From Mycolicibacter heraklionensis (GTDB lineage Bacteria; Actinomycetota; Actinomycetes; Mycobacteriales; Mycobacteriaceae): DNA of 64,000 nt. Made by a program: the position numbers and the translations under genes. The notes below the pieces were generated by a model. That model made no database searches, had not been told where the DNA came from, and saw nothing but the letters and a program-made list of their open reading frames with translations. How positions within the stretch are numbered: the first letter of the stretch is position 1; each line of letters starts with the position of its first letter. The stretch spans positions 62,001 through 126,000 of the forward strand of contig NZ_LDPO01000003.1 in the NCBI RefSeq assembly GCF_001021505.1, in the 5' to 3' direction. Positions 46,189 to 55,143 of this stretch are shown here, one piece after another.

Positions 46189-46512
46189 CTAGATCACCGG
46201 CTCGCTCAGCAGTTCCACCCACGCCGCGCCGCTGTCCGGGACGCGCGGCTGCTTCCAGGCCTCGATCGGGAACGACACCATCACGAGGGATTGCATGATG
46301 TGCATGAGAGTCTTTGCGTCATCTGGCAAGTCGTCCAGCGGGAACTTGTCGCAGTAGGAAACGACGTCGTCCAGCATCGGGAAGGCGACGTCGTAGAACT
46401 CCTGCATCTCGGGCATGGATGACGCCAGCCGCTTGGCGTAGCGGTCCGGCTCATGGGCCAGGTCCCAGCCCAAGTAGGGCTCCAGGGCGGCGAATTCAGA
46501 CGGCAGCGGCAC
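46189..46512 (-). CDS. Small protein of unknown function in the Rieske operon
   Basis: 107-aa soluble protein, acidic and rich in Met, Leu and Pro. I recognise no family. It overlaps the end of the Rieske oxygenase gene by 17 bp and precedes the amidohydrolase by 2 bp, so it is co-translated with both. Its central part (EMQEFYDVAFPMLDDVVSY) looks helical. It may be a small helper subunit of the oxygenase; this rests on position only. Confidence 0.7.
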   Translation of the reverse strand: MPLPSEFAALEPYLGWDLAHEPDRYAKRLASSMPEMQEFYDVAFPMLDDVVSYCDKFPLDDLPDDAKTLMHIMQSLVMVSFPIEAWKQPRVPDSGAAWVELLSEPVI

Positions 46513-47773
46513 TTTGGTACTCCTTTACGAAGTCGCGGTTCACCTTGTGCAGGTGGCGGATCAGGATCTCTTGGTCGCACAGCAGGAAGTCCTTGACGGC
46601 CTTGGTGCCGATCATGGTCTGGGTGGCTTCCAGGGTATTGGCGTCCTGTAGCGCGTACTCCTTGAACGTGACGGCGGCCAGCTCCTGGGCCAGGCGTTCG
46701 CGGGCATTCTTCGGCGGCACGAAGTACAGGTTCGCCTCGAAGGTGTGCTTGTCGACGGCGGTCGGCCAGTACTGGTAGGTCAGATACCAGCCCGGCTCCC
46801 AGATCAGCAGCATGAAGTTCGGGTAGAAGAGCCACGAGTCGATGCCCCACTGCGGCACCCGCTTGACGTTCACACCCGGCGGCAGATCCTTGAGGTTGGC
46901 GATGAGTTCCGGCTTGTCCCACGGGCCGAACAGTCCGCTGCGCAGCACCTGGTCCAATGGCTTGACCATGGACATGTCGGGGGGCGGCGCCTGGCCACCC
47001 CAGGTCGATTGCAGGCTGTGCGGGCCGGCCAGCTCGTAGTGCAGCGCTTCGTAGCCGAACTTCTGGATCTTGGCGGCTTCTTCCTTGGTGTACTGCCCCT
47101 GGTGCAGGATCGGCGCGTGGTAGAACTCGATGAACGCGTCGATAAAGAGCTTCCAGTTGCTGCCGACTTCGGCGCGGTAGGAGTAGGTCTCGGTCATCTC
47201 GCCGAACGGGTAGCCCTCGATCCCCTTGGCCAGCGGCCCGAGGTAGTCGGCGAGCGGTTGCGCGTTGTCGTCGAAGTTGACGAAGATGAAGCCTTCCCAT
47301 ACTTCGCAGCGCACGCCGGCCAGACCGTAGTCGGTCTTGTCGACGTTGAAGAACTCGTCCTCCTGCTGGACGAAGGTCAGGTCGCCGTCCAGGCTGTAGC
47401 GCCAGGCATGGTACTTGCAGGTGAACTGTCGGCAGGTGCCGGAGGTCTCCTCGTTGGGGAAGTCGTTCCACACCAGCTTGTTTCCGCGGTGACGGCAGAT
47501 ATTGTGGTAGGCCTTGACCGACCCATCCTTGGTCTTGACGACGATGATCGAGGTGCCCTTGCATACCGAGGGCAGTTCCCGGGTGAAGTAGCTGCCGGTC
47601 TTGGGGAGCCGTTCGACGCGTCCGACGTTGATCCACATGCGCTTGAAGACCGCTTCGCGCTCGGCCTCGTAGAATGCCGGGTCGATCGAGTCGCTGTAAT
47701 CGACTGGCTCGGTGCCCAGTTCGGGATAACTCTGCGTCCAGCTGCCTGCAGCCGGCTTGGGGAAGTGGGGCAC
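46496..47773 (-). CDS. Rieske non-heme iron oxygenase, alpha subunit
   Basis: 425-aa ring-hydroxylating-type oxygenase from the GTG at 47773 (GAGAGG upstream). The Rieske ligands are C-x-H in NICRHRG and C-x2-H in CKYHAW. The catalytic iron site follows in NWKLFIDAFIEFYHAPILH. Compared with the enzyme at 22369 it has different spacing and almost no close similarity, so the island has two distinct oxygenases. Electrons would come from the reductase at 27972 or the Rieske ferredoxin at 59691. It is the second gene of the operon that starts at 48323. Confidence 0.92.
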   Translation of the reverse strand: MPHFPKPAAGSWTQSYPELGTEPVDYSDSIDPAFYEAEREAVFKRMWINVGRVERLPKTGSYFTRELPSVCKGTSIIVVKTKDGSVKAYHNICRHRGNKLVWNDFPNEETSGTCRQFTCKYHAWRYSLDGDLTFVQQEDEFFNVDKTDYGLAGVRCEVWEGFIFVNFDDNAQPLADYLGPLAKGIEGYPFGEMTETYSYRAEVGSNWKLFIDAFIEFYHAPILHQGQYTKEEAAKIQKFGYEALHYELAGPHSLQSTWGGQAPPPDMSMVKPLDQVLRSGLFGPWDKPELIANLKDLPPGVNVKRVPQWGIDSWLFYPNFMLLIWEPGWYLTYQYWPTAVDKHTFEANLYFVPPKNARERLAQELAAVTFKEYALQDANTLEATQTMIGTKAVKDFLLCDQEILIRHLHKVNRDFVKEYQSAAAV

Positions 47774-47777
47774 GGTG

Positions 47778-48323
47778 TTACCTCTCTGATTCGGGTTTTT
47801 CGTCGAGCTCAACGCCAAAAGTGTTGAAGGCCATGGCCAACATGGAGTAGCAGCCGACCGTGAAGACGAGTTCCATCAGTTGGTGCTCGTCCAGGTGTTT
47901 GGCGAGGACCGCCTCGGTGGCGGGGGAGAGTCGGGAGGTCTCCTCGAGTTCGTCGGCTGCGTTCACCACGGCCTGGTGCAGTTCGTCGCGTCCCGCGCCG
48001 TGCTGCAGGTCTTCGATGTCGGCGTCGGTGAGGCCGGCTTCCTTGCCGATCGTGATGTGGTGCACCCACTCGTATTCACAGCCGCGGCGGTGGGCAGTCC
48101 GCAGGATCGCAAGCTCGCGAAGGTTTCCGGGCAGCGATGAGCGGTAGAGCAGCTCGACATTGAATTTGAGGAAGGCCCGGGCCAGCTTCGGGTGGTGAAC
48201 CAGCATGGTCATTGCCGACCCCGCGTCGCGGGAGTTGCGCCGATCGGCGGTCAGCACCTGGGCCAGGGCACGCTGGACTGCCTCCTCGTCCCACTGGGAC
48301 TCCGACAGCGGAGTCAGGCGCAT
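47778..48323 (-). CDS. Carboxymuconolactone decarboxylase/AhpD-like protein
   Basis: 181-aa all-helical protein from the ATG at 48323, with AGGAGG upstream; a longer frame would run through the operator. It has the CMD-family segment LRELAILRTAHRRGCEYEWVHH, in which only one of the two Cys of AhpD is present, so peroxidase activity is unlikely. It is the first gene of the operon 48323-42627 and lies 18 bp downstream of the operator at 48342. A lactone-decarboxylase or isomerase role is possible. Confidence 0.85.
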   Translation of the reverse strand: MRLTPLSESQWDEEAVQRALAQVLTADRRNSRDAGSAMTMLVHHPKLARAFLKFNVELLYRSSLPGNLRELAILRTAHRRGCEYEWVHHITIGKEAGLTDADIEDLQHGAGRDELHQAVVNAADELEETSRLSPATEAVLAKHLDEHQLMELVFTVGCYSMLAMAFNTFGVELDEKPESER

Positions 48324-48341
48324 CGGTTCCTCCTCGCAAGC

Positions 48342-48356
48342 GAGAATCACATTCTC
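48342..48356. promoter_or_regulatory. Island operator GAGAAT-CAC-ATTCTC before the 48323 operon
   Basis: A perfect 6-3-6 palindrome 18 bp upstream of the CMD-like gene, so it probably covers the promoter of the whole Rieske/dehydrogenase operon that runs to 42627. Confidence 0.78.
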
Positions 48357-48499
48357 ATATTTGACCAACAGATTTCCATGTTTGGCTCGATTGGTCAACA
48401 CTTCGCTGTTTGTGCAGGTAGGAGGAGTGGGTGGAAGGGCCCTGGGCGCGGCCGGTGCGGGAGCGGGTTCCGCAACCTATTGAGCCTGCGCGAAGGTTG

Positions 48500-48527
48500 A
48501 TTCTCCGAAAACGGGAAGATAGTTTTC
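48500..48527. promoter_or_regulatory. Possible degenerate island operator before the 48582 amidohydrolase
   Basis: An ATTCTC half-site (48500-48505) is followed by GAAAAC-N9-GTTTTC, whose inner part GGGAAG-ATA-GTTTTC matches 9 of 12 positions of the island palindrome. It lies 55-80 bp before the amidohydrolase start. This is a weak candidate. Confidence 0.3.
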
Positions 48528-48581
48528 ATTGGAGACGTCGTTGGGTCGGCCACTGTGCCGCGCCCGGAACGGAGGATGGCC

Positions 48582-49862
48582 GTGAACAAAGACGACATGA
48601 TTCTGATCAGCGTCGACGACCACACCGTGGAACCGCCGGACATGTTCGCCAACCACCTGCCCCGTAAGTACCTCGACGACGCGCCGCGGTTGGTGCACAA
48701 CCCCGATGGCTCCGACTCGTGGCAGTTCCGCGACGTGGTGATCCCCAACGTCGCGCTCAACGCGGTCGCGGGCCGGCCCAAAGAGGAGTACGGGCTGGAG
48801 CCGCAGGGTCTCGACGAGATCCGGCCCGGTTGCTACAACGTCCACGAACGGGTCAAGGACATGAATGCCGGGGGCATTCTGGGCTCGATCTGCTTCCCGT
48901 CGTTCCCCGGCTTCGCCGGCCGACTGTTCGCCACCGAGGATCCGGAATTCTCGGTGGCACTGGTGCAGGCCTACAACGACTGGCACATCGACGAATGGTG
49001 CGGGGCCTATCCCGGGCGCTTCATCCCGATGGCGATACCGGTGATCTGGGACGCCGAGAAGTGCGCCGACGAGGTGCGGCGGGTGTCCAAGAAAGGTGTG
49101 CACGCCCTGACGTTCACCGAGAACCCGGCCGCGATGGGCTACCCGAGTTTCCACGACGCGTACTGGAACCCGCTGTGGCAGGCGCTGTGCGACACCGACA
49201 CGGTGATGAACGTGCACATCGGGTCGTCCGGGAAGCTGGCCATCACCGCTCCCGATGCGCCCATGGACGTGATGATCACCCTGCAGCCGATGAACATCGT
49301 CCAAGCCGCCGCGGATCTGTTGTGGTCCAGGCCGATCAAGGAATACCCGGACCTCAAGGTCGCCCTGTCCGAGGGTGGCACCGGGTGGATCCCCTACTTC
49401 CTGGAGCGGGCCGACCGAACCTACGAGATGCATTCGACCTGGACGGGCCAGGACTTCGGCGGGAAGGTGCCCTCCGAGGTGTTCCGCGAGCACTTCCTGA
49501 CCTGTTTCATCTCCGATCCGGTGGGTGTGCAACTGCGCCACCTCATCGGCATCGACAACATCGCCTGGGAAGCCGACTACCCGCACAGCGACTCGATGTG
49601 GCCGGGCGCGCCCGAAGAGTTGTGGGACGTGCTGACCGCCAACAACGTCTCCGATGACGACATCCACAAGATGACTCACCGCAACGCCATGCGCTGGTAC
49701 TCGTTCGACCCGTTCACCCACATTCCCCGTGAGCAGGCCACCGTCGGCGCTCTACGGAAGGCTGCCGAGGGCCACGACGTCTCGATCCGTGCGCTCAGCC
49801 ACCACAAGGATGGGGACCGGCAGGCCAACGCGTTGATGGAAGCCGCGCGGTCTAACAGCTGA
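48582..49862 (+). CDS. Amidohydrolase 2 family protein (ACMSD-like)
   Basis: 426-aa metal-dependent hydrolase/decarboxylase-fold protein. The GTG at 48582 has GGAGG at a good distance; the ATG at 48576 directly abuts it. The N-terminal ligand motif is SVDDHTVEP, where one His of HxH is replaced as in many mycobacterial members. Further on are VNVHIGSS, ALSEGGTGWIPYF and the acid in WEADYPHSDSMWP. Such enzymes cleave C-C bonds of beta-keto or enol acids, or hydrolyse. It is monocistronic and divergent from the Rieske operon. Confidence 0.88.
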   Translation: MNKDDMILISVDDHTVEPPDMFANHLPRKYLDDAPRLVHNPDGSDSWQFRDVVIPNVALNAVAGRPKEEYGLEPQGLDEIRPGCYNVHERVKDMNAGGILGSICFPSFPGFAGRLFATEDPEFSVALVQAYNDWHIDEWCGAYPGRFIPMAIPVIWDAEKCADEVRRVSKKGVHALTFTENPAAMGYPSFHDAYWNPLWQALCDTDTVMNVHIGSSGKLAITAPDAPMDVMITLQPMNIVQAAADLLWSRPIKEYPDLKVALSEGGTGWIPYFLERADRTYEMHSTWTGQDFGGKVPSEVFREHFLTCFISDPVGVQLRHLIGIDNIAWEADYPHSDSMWPGAPEELWDVLTANNVSDDDIHKMTHRNAMRWYSFDPFTHIPREQATVGALRKAAEGHDVSIRALSHHKDGDRQANALMEAARSNS

Positions 49863-49925
49863 GTCGGCGCGGCCCCAACACTGTTGACGGGCACCGGCGG
49901 CGTATGGAAGTCTGATCACCGGTTG

Positions 49926-49942
49926 CGAGAATGGCATTCTCG
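49926..49942. promoter_or_regulatory. Island operator CGAGAAT-GGC-ATTCTCG before the P450 operon
   Basis: A perfect 7-3-7 palindrome ending 26 bp upstream of the cytochrome P450 ATG at 49969. It is the only notable feature in the 106-bp gap after the amidohydrolase. Confidence 0.78.
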
Positions 49943-49968
49943 GTTGTGAGAGGGAGCGGAACGGCTCG

Positions 49969-51264
49969 ATGGATCCAGACACGATCGACTTCTTCACCGA
50001 CCAATCGGTGGTCGGCGACCCCTACCCGTATCTGCGTGCGCTGCGGGAGCGGTCGCCGGTCACCCGCGAGCCGCACCACGACGTGATGATGGTGACCGGT
50101 TGGGACGAGGCGTGCGCGGTGGCCGGCAACGCCGACGTGTTCTCCTCGTGTATCGCGGTGACCGGCCCGTTCCCGGGCTTCCCAGTGCCACTCAACGGCG
50201 ACCTCGGCGGTGAGACCGTTGCCAGCCTGATCGACAAGCACCGCGATGAACTGCCCTTCAGTGACCAGTTGCCGACCCTGGACCCGCCGACGCACACCAA
50301 CCACCGCGCGTTGCTGATGCGACTGCTCACCCCCAAGCGCCTCAAGGAGAACGAGGACGCCATGTGGGAGCTGGCCGATGCGGTACTCGATGACTACCTC
50401 GCGCCCGGCGCCGGGGAATTCATCAGCGGATTCGCCGCGCCGTTCACCCTGCTGGTCATCGCCGACCTGCTGGGCGTTCCCGACGAAGACCGTGACGACT
50501 TCGTCAAGAACATGCACCGCAACGTCGGCGGCGGGATCGGCAGCACGGACGCCAAGGCGCTGGCGCACAGTCCGTTGGAGTTCCTCTACGCCACCTTCGC
50601 CGGCTACATCGCCGATCGTCGCAGCGCACCGCGCGACGACGTGTTGACCGGTATGGCGGAGGCGACGTTCCCCGACGGTTCCATCCCGGACCCGATGGAC
50701 GTGGCCAAGGTGGCCGCCAACGTCTACTCGGCCGGCCAGGAAACCACCGTGCGACTGCTCGGCTCCGCGTTGAAGATCATCGGGGAGCGGCCCGACATCC
50801 AGCAGCGCCTTCGCGGCGACCGCAGCCTTATCCCGAACTTCATCGAAGAGGTGCTGCGCTTCGAGAGTCCGGTCAAGGGTGACTTCCGGCTCTCCCGGGT
50901 GGACGCCGAGATCGGCGGCGTACATGTCCCGGCCGGCACCACGCTGATGGTGCTCGCGGCCGGGGCGAACCGGGATCCGCGCCGGTTCACCGACCCGGAC
51001 ACCTTCGACCCCGCGCGCTCGAATGCCCGTCAGCACATCACCTTCGGGCGTGGCATCCACAGCTGTGCCGGTGCGCCGCTGGCCCGCGCCGAAACCCGGA
51101 TCGCGATCGAGCGCCTGCTGGACCGCACCACCGACATCAGGATCTCCGACGAGCTGCACGGCCCCGCCGGCGCGCGGCAGTACCACTACATTCCGACCTA
51201 CATCCTGCGGGGACTGATCCAACTGAACCTGGAATTCACCCCGGTCAAGCGGGAAGCGCGATGA
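49969..51264 (+). CDS. Cytochrome P450
   Basis: Heme monooxygenase, 431 aa. The I-helix oxygen-activation motif is AGQETT, the K-helix ExxR is EEVLR, and the heme loop FGRGIHSCAG places the ligand Cys near residue 365. The C-terminal segment is slightly longer than usual. It is followed by a ferredoxin gene with 4-bp overlap and a DUF1330 gene, so it has its own electron carrier. It probably hydroxylates the island substrate. The subfamily cannot be named by eye. Confidence 0.93.
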   Translation: MDPDTIDFFTDQSVVGDPYPYLRALRERSPVTREPHHDVMMVTGWDEACAVAGNADVFSSCIAVTGPFPGFPVPLNGDLGGETVASLIDKHRDELPFSDQLPTLDPPTHTNHRALLMRLLTPKRLKENEDAMWELADAVLDDYLAPGAGEFISGFAAPFTLLVIADLLGVPDEDRDDFVKNMHRNVGGGIGSTDAKALAHSPLEFLYATFAGYIADRRSAPRDDVLTGMAEATFPDGSIPDPMDVAKVAANVYSAGQETTVRLLGSALKIIGERPDIQQRLRGDRSLIPNFIEEVLRFESPVKGDFRLSRVDAEIGGVHVPAGTTLMVLAAGANRDPRRFTDPDTFDPARSNARQHITFGRGIHSCAGAPLARAETRIAIERLLDRTTDIRISDELHGPAGARQYHYIPTYILRGLIQLNLEFTPVKREAR

Positions 51265-51476
51265 AGGCCTGGGTCGACCCGGATCGCTGTGCCGGACACG
51301 GCATCTGCACCACGATCTGCCCCGAGGTGTTCGCCATCAACGACGACGGATACTCCGAGGCCGCCGCAGGCGACGTGCCGGAGCAGTTCGAAGACGCGGT
51401 TCGCGACGCCATCAAGCAGTGCCCGGAACACGCCATCGACGACGTCACCGACGATTCATCCACGGAGGAGAGCTAA
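51261..51476 (+). CDS. P450-associated ferredoxin, His-variant
   Basis: 71-aa iron-sulfur protein overlapping the P450 stop (ATGA). The cluster motif is C10-x-x-H13-x-x-C16 with the later CP at Cys54, so the variable position of the CxxXxxC motif is His. An extra Cys at position 20 is unusual for the [3Fe-4S] type. It likely passes single electrons to the P450 at 49969. The C-terminus is acidic. Confidence 0.88.
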   Translation: MKAWVDPDRCAGHGICTTICPEVFAINDDGYSEAAAGDVPEQFEDAVRDAIKQCPEHAIDDVTDDSSTEES

Positions 51477-51781
51477 TGGCCGATGCGCCCAAGGGATATG
51501 TCATCCTGACCGAGGCCATCAAGGACCCGGCGGGCATGGTCGCCTACGGCAAGGCGGCGGGGCCGACCATGGGCGACGCCACGATCCTGGCCGTCGAGAC
51601 CCAGCATGAGGTGCTGGAAGGCGACTGGCACGGAAACCAAACCGTCGTCCTGGAATTCGAATCCGTGGACGCAGCCCGCGCCTGGTATCACTCCGAGGGC
51701 TACCAGGAGGCCGCGAAGCTGCGGCAGGCCGCGGCCGAGTGCAACGCGGTCATCCTGTCGGGTTTCCCGGCGCGCTCCTGA
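51476..51781 (+). CDS. DUF1330 family protein
   Basis: 101-aa dimeric alpha/beta-barrel-type protein from the ATG at 51476 (TAATG overlap, GGAGGAG upstream). The pattern is that of DUF1330: YVILTEAIKDPAGMVAYGKA, VLEGDWHGNQTVVLEFES, AWYHSEGYQEA. Family function is unknown; fold relatives include small monooxygenases and isomerases. Co-translation with a P450 and ferredoxin suggests it acts on, or protects, the product. Confidence 0.88.
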   Translation: MADAPKGYVILTEAIKDPAGMVAYGKAAGPTMGDATILAVETQHEVLEGDWHGNQTVVLEFESVDAARAWYHSEGYQEAAKLRQAAAECNAVILSGFPARS

Positions 51782-51816
51782 TCCGGGCCCGCTACGCGGC
51801 GCGAAAACTCGTGCCC

Positions 51817-51868
51817 AGTGTGAATGTGACGACGTGACACCGGCGTGTCGCGTCGCCAGATTCACACT
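51817..51868. terminator. Stem-loop element between convergent genes (family with 42566)
   Basis: AGTGTGAAT (51817-51825) pairs with ATTCACACT (51860-51868) across a 34-nt loop, exactly the loop length of the element at 42566, and with the same core CGACG, CGGCGTGTC, CGTCG. The right arm supplies the stop codon of the ferredoxin gene at 51862. Confidence 0.65.
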
Positions 51869-52104
51869 CGCGGCGAGGGCGCTGATTCCTCGGCGTCGAC
51901 CTCGACCTCGACGACCGCCAGCGCCTGGCGGGGGCAGCGGCGGACCGCCTCGATGACGTCGCGTTCGGTCTCCGGCGTGATGTCGGGCTTGAGAATGAAG
52001 AGGTTGTCGTCGTCGTCGACGTGGAACACGTCGGCGTTGATGCCCATGCAGATCGCATTGGCTTCGCACAGTCCGTAATCGACCACCACTTGTCGCCGCG
52101 ACAT
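51862..52104 (-). CDS. P450-associated ferredoxin, Asn-variant
   Basis: 80-aa ferredoxin from the ATG at 52104 with AGGAG upstream. The cluster motif is C13-x-x-N16-x-x-C19 and a later RRCP, so three Cys and Asn at the variable position, the usual [3Fe-4S]-type layout. The C-terminus is acidic. It lies 8 bp after the P450 gene at 52113 on the same strand and should be its electron donor. Confidence 0.88.
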   Translation of the reverse strand: MSRRQVVVDYGLCEANAICMGINADVFHVDDDDNLFILKPDITPETERDVIEAVRRCPRQALAVVEVEVDAEESAPSPRV

Positions 52105-52112
52105 CGACACTC

Positions 52113-53315
52113 CTATCGCAACACGCGGACCGGAACGTTCTTCCATCCGGAGACGTTCTGCATGTGAACTCGTTGCAGGCCAGCCCAATCCACCTCATAC
52201 CGAGGCATGAAGTCCAACAACCGCTCCAAGGCGATCACGCTTTCCATCCGGGCCAGCGCCGCTCCCAGGCAGCTGTGAATCCCATACCCCAGGCCGAGGT
52301 GCTGCGCCTGTGTCTGATCCCGGTCGATGTCGAAGGTGTCGGGATCGGTGAAAGCTTCGGGGTCCCGGTTGGCCGCGGCGCCGATCAGAAACACCGGCTT
52401 TCCGGCGGGGATGGTACCGCCGGAGACATGGGCCTCTTTGAGGGTGTAGCGGACGTTGTACTGCACCGGGCCCTCGTAGCGCAGCAGTTCCTCGACGGCT
52501 GCGGGAACCTTGCTGCGATCATCCAGCAGCTTCTGCCACTGGTCGGGCTGGCGGGCGAAGATCACCGCTGCGTTGCCGACCAGCTTGGTGACGGTTTCCG
52601 CGCCGGCGGCCCCGAGCAGCGAGGCGAATCCGGTGATCTCGATATCGTCGAGACGCCGCATCTGGCCGTCTTCGCCGGGCATTTCGGCGGCGATCAGCCT
52701 GCTGATCATGTCGTCTTGCGGGTCGGCGCGCCGTTCCTGGATCAGTCCGTAGTAGTAGGTCGCGGTCTCGATGGTGGCCTGCATGCCGGCCTCGCTGGTC
52801 TCGATCTGCCCCGGTTCGCGGTGCAGCGAGGTGTCGATCCAGTGCCGTACCTGCTGGCGGTACTCGTCGGGTACCCCGGCCATCCGAGTGATGACCTCCA
52901 CCGGGAACGGCCCGGAGAAGTCCTGCACCACGTCGAAACCATCAGGGTCGACGGCGCCCAAGAACCGATCGACCTGCTCGATGACGGTGTCGCGCTGGGC
53001 CTGGATCGCGCGCGGGGTGAAGGCCTTGTTGAGCAGGCTTCGCATGTGCCGGTGATCGGGCGGGTCCATGAAGATGATCATCTTCTGCGGCGCATCACCG
53101 GAACGCACCATGGCAAGGTCACAGCCGCGCGCCGACGAGTAAGTCTCGAAGTCCTTGAACGCCGCCGCCACATCCTCGTGGCGGGTCAGGGCGTAGAAAT
53201 CCTCGTCGGCGTTGTAATACAGCGGCGCTTCCTCGCGCATCCGCCGATAGATGTCGAACGGATTGTCGTAATACTCCTCGGAGAACGGGTCAAAGACGAG
53301 CTCAGCCTTGGTCAT
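52113..53315 (-). CDS. Cytochrome P450
   Basis: Heme monooxygenase, 400 aa. The I-helix motif is GAAGAETV, the K-helix EELLR, and the heme loop LGYGIHSCLG puts the ligand Cys near residue 348. It is clearly different from the P450 at 49969, which it faces tail to tail across the stem-loop, so each P450 has its own ferredoxin. No island palindrome was found in its 113-bp leader; control may be different. Confidence 0.93.
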   Translation of the reverse strand: MTKAELVFDPFSEEYYDNPFDIYRRMREEAPLYYNADEDFYALTRHEDVAAAFKDFETYSSARGCDLAMVRSGDAPQKMIIFMDPPDHRHMRSLLNKAFTPRAIQAQRDTVIEQVDRFLGAVDPDGFDVVQDFSGPFPVEVITRMAGVPDEYRQQVRHWIDTSLHREPGQIETSEAGMQATIETATYYYGLIQERRADPQDDMISRLIAAEMPGEDGQMRRLDDIEITGFASLLGAAGAETVTKLVGNAAVIFARQPDQWQKLLDDRSKVPAAVEELLRYEGPVQYNVRYTLKEAHVSGGTIPAGKPVFLIGAAANRDPEAFTDPDTFDIDRDQTQAQHLGLGYGIHSCLGAALARMESVIALERLLDFMPRYEVDWAGLQRVHMQNVSGWKNVPVRVLR

Positions 53316-53428
53316 CGAGCCTCCTCAGGGCGCCGGGCGGTAGGCGAAGCCGACGCTGGGACGATGGACTATAACGGCAACTGTAAGACAAACGGCAGCT
53401 CGTCGGAAGGGGGCACCGCAGACCGGTG

Positions 53429-54247
53429 TCATCGGGGGTGGTCCATCAGCGACAGCGCCGCGTCGGCGGCATCGAGCACCGCACCGGGATCCGCCCCAGC
53501 CCGCTGCGCCAGGTCGGACACCAGCCGGACATCCTTTTGCAGCAGGGATCCCGCCAGGCCGGCCAGCCGGTCCAACGTGCCGCCGGAACCCCGGATGCTG
53601 TTCAGCGCGAAGCTGTTCGCACTGCCCCGTGACACCACCTCGGCGAGCCGGTCGGCGGCGACGCCCAATTGCTTGCCCAGAGCCAGCGCGGTGGCGGCGG
53701 TCCCGAGGTTGGCGGTGAACAACAGGTTGTTGAGCAACTTGGTTACTTGACCCGAGCCCAGATCGCCCAGATGCACCACCGGATCGGCGTAGGTTTCGAA
53801 GACCGGCCGGCAGCGCTCCACGACGTCGGCGTCGCCCCCGGCCATCACCAGCAACGTGCCGGCCGCGGCGGCCGGACCGCCCCCGCTCACCGGCGCATCG
53901 ATCACCGAAACCTGCTGTTCGCCACAGTCTTGAGCCAACCGGCGACAGGTCTCGGGATGCACCGTGCTGTGAATCGCGAGGATTCCGCCGGGCTGCAGAC
54001 CGGCCAGCACGCCGTTGTCCCCTCGGACCACTTCGTCGACGTCGGCGTCACCGACCACGCAGAGGCAGACGAGGTCGCTCTGGCGGGCCAGCTCCGCGGG
54101 CGAGTCGGCAACGCGGGCCTCGGTGTCGGAGAAGGGCTCCAGCGTGCCGTCTCGTCGCGCCCACAACGTCGTTGCGTACCCGCCCTCGACGATGCGGCGT
54201 GCCATCGGCGCGCCTTGACTGCCCAATCCGATGAAGCCGACGCGCAT
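53429..54247 (-). CDS. 3-hydroxyisobutyrate dehydrogenase-like (6PGDH family) NAD-binding protein
   Basis: 272-aa beta-hydroxyacid dehydrogenase from the ATG at 54247, which overlaps the previous stop. The N-terminal Rossmann loop is GFIGLGSQGAPMA. The signature DAPVSGGGPAAAAGTL and the catalytic Lys region SGQVTKLLNNLL are present. Such enzymes oxidise a 3-hydroxy acid or reduce a semialdehyde. It is the last gene of the operon 58302-53429. Confidence 0.9.
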   Translation of the reverse strand: MRVGFIGLGSQGAPMARRIVEGGYATTLWARRDGTLEPFSDTEARVADSPAELARQSDLVCLCVVGDADVDEVVRGDNGVLAGLQPGGILAIHSTVHPETCRRLAQDCGEQQVSVIDAPVSGGGPAAAAGTLLVMAGGDADVVERCRPVFETYADPVVHLGDLGSGQVTKLLNNLLFTANLGTAATALALGKQLGVAADRLAEVVSRGSANSFALNSIRGSGGTLDRLAGLAGSLLQKDVRLVSDLAQRAGADPGAVLDAADAALSLMDHPR

Positions 54248-55143
54248 CAGCTGACCTCCGAATCCCGCGCGATGACAGCAGCCGCGCAATCGTCGACGAA
54301 TGACAGCACCGAGCGATGATATTCCGCTGCGCTGAAGCCGAGGCTGAGATTGTGGCCTGCCTCGGGCTGCTGGTGGCTCGTGAAACTGTCTGCGGCGGTG
54401 AAGATGTCGCGGATCTCGCGCTGCGCGTCCGGGCCGGACTCCCAGACCTTCTCGTGCTCGGCGAAGGTGAAGCGCACTGGAACCCGAACCCGTCCCGCCA
54501 GCGACGGAAAGTCCCGACGCGGCCAACTGGTAACCATGTCGGCTTCATACGGCGAGCCCGGGGACGCGTTGGTGATCCCGCGCAGCACCGCCTCCGGATA
54601 CAGCGCGGCGGGCTCCCAGAGCAGTTCGCGCAGACCGGCGGGCCGCTGGCCGGGCCCGGCCGAGCCCAACGCGGCTCGCGCGGCGTCCTGGTAGCGCAGT
54701 CCGGTACCCGCCAGCTCCAAGCCCAGCAGTTCGGCGCCCCGGTCATCTGCGGCCATCCGCACCGCCAGCTCGCAACCGTTGGAGTGGCCCAGCACGAACA
54801 GGCCGGCGCCGCGCGCCCGGTCACCGAGGATCCGGTCGACGGCCAGGTAAGCCAGCCGGACGCGTTGCTCGGGCTCGGTCATCGCCTCGGGATACAGTGC
54901 CGAACTGCCGTAGCCCGGACGATCCAACGCGATCACGGTGTAGCCCAGCGCCGCACCGGTTCTCAACAGCGACAGCGTGGCCTGTCCGGGGCAGTCGAAA
55001 TAGATCGACGTGGTCCCGCCGCCATGCAGCGCGACCACCACGGCATGCGGGTCAGGGACCTCGGCGACCAGCGCCGACATCGGCACCCCGTCGGCGCTGA
55101 CCATCCGGGGGCGAACCGTGGCACTCACCGGGCCGGTCCTCAC
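54247..55143 (-). CDS. Alpha/beta hydrolase
   Basis: 298-aa serine hydrolase fold; the GTG start overlaps the upstream stop (GTGA). The oxyanion His-Gly is in ALHGGG, the nucleophile elbow is GHSNGCE, and an Asp/Glu and the terminal His (EAGHNLSLG) complete the triad. It could hydrolyse the ester or lactone that a Baeyer-Villiger enzyme makes, or a C-C bond; no closer assignment is possible. Confidence 0.87.
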   Translation of the reverse strand: MRTGPVSATVRPRMVSADGVPMSALVAEVPDPHAVVVALHGGGTTSIYFDCPGQATLSLLRTGAALGYTVIALDRPGYGSSALYPEAMTEPEQRVRLAYLAVDRILGDRARGAGLFVLGHSNGCELAVRMAADDRGAELLGLELAGTGLRYQDAARAALGSAGPGQRPAGLRELLWEPAALYPEAVLRGITNASPGSPYEADMVTSWPRRDFPSLAGRVRVPVRFTFAEHEKVWESGPDAQREIRDIFTAADSFTSHQQPEAGHNLSLGFSAAEYHRSVLSFVDDCAAAVIARDSEVS

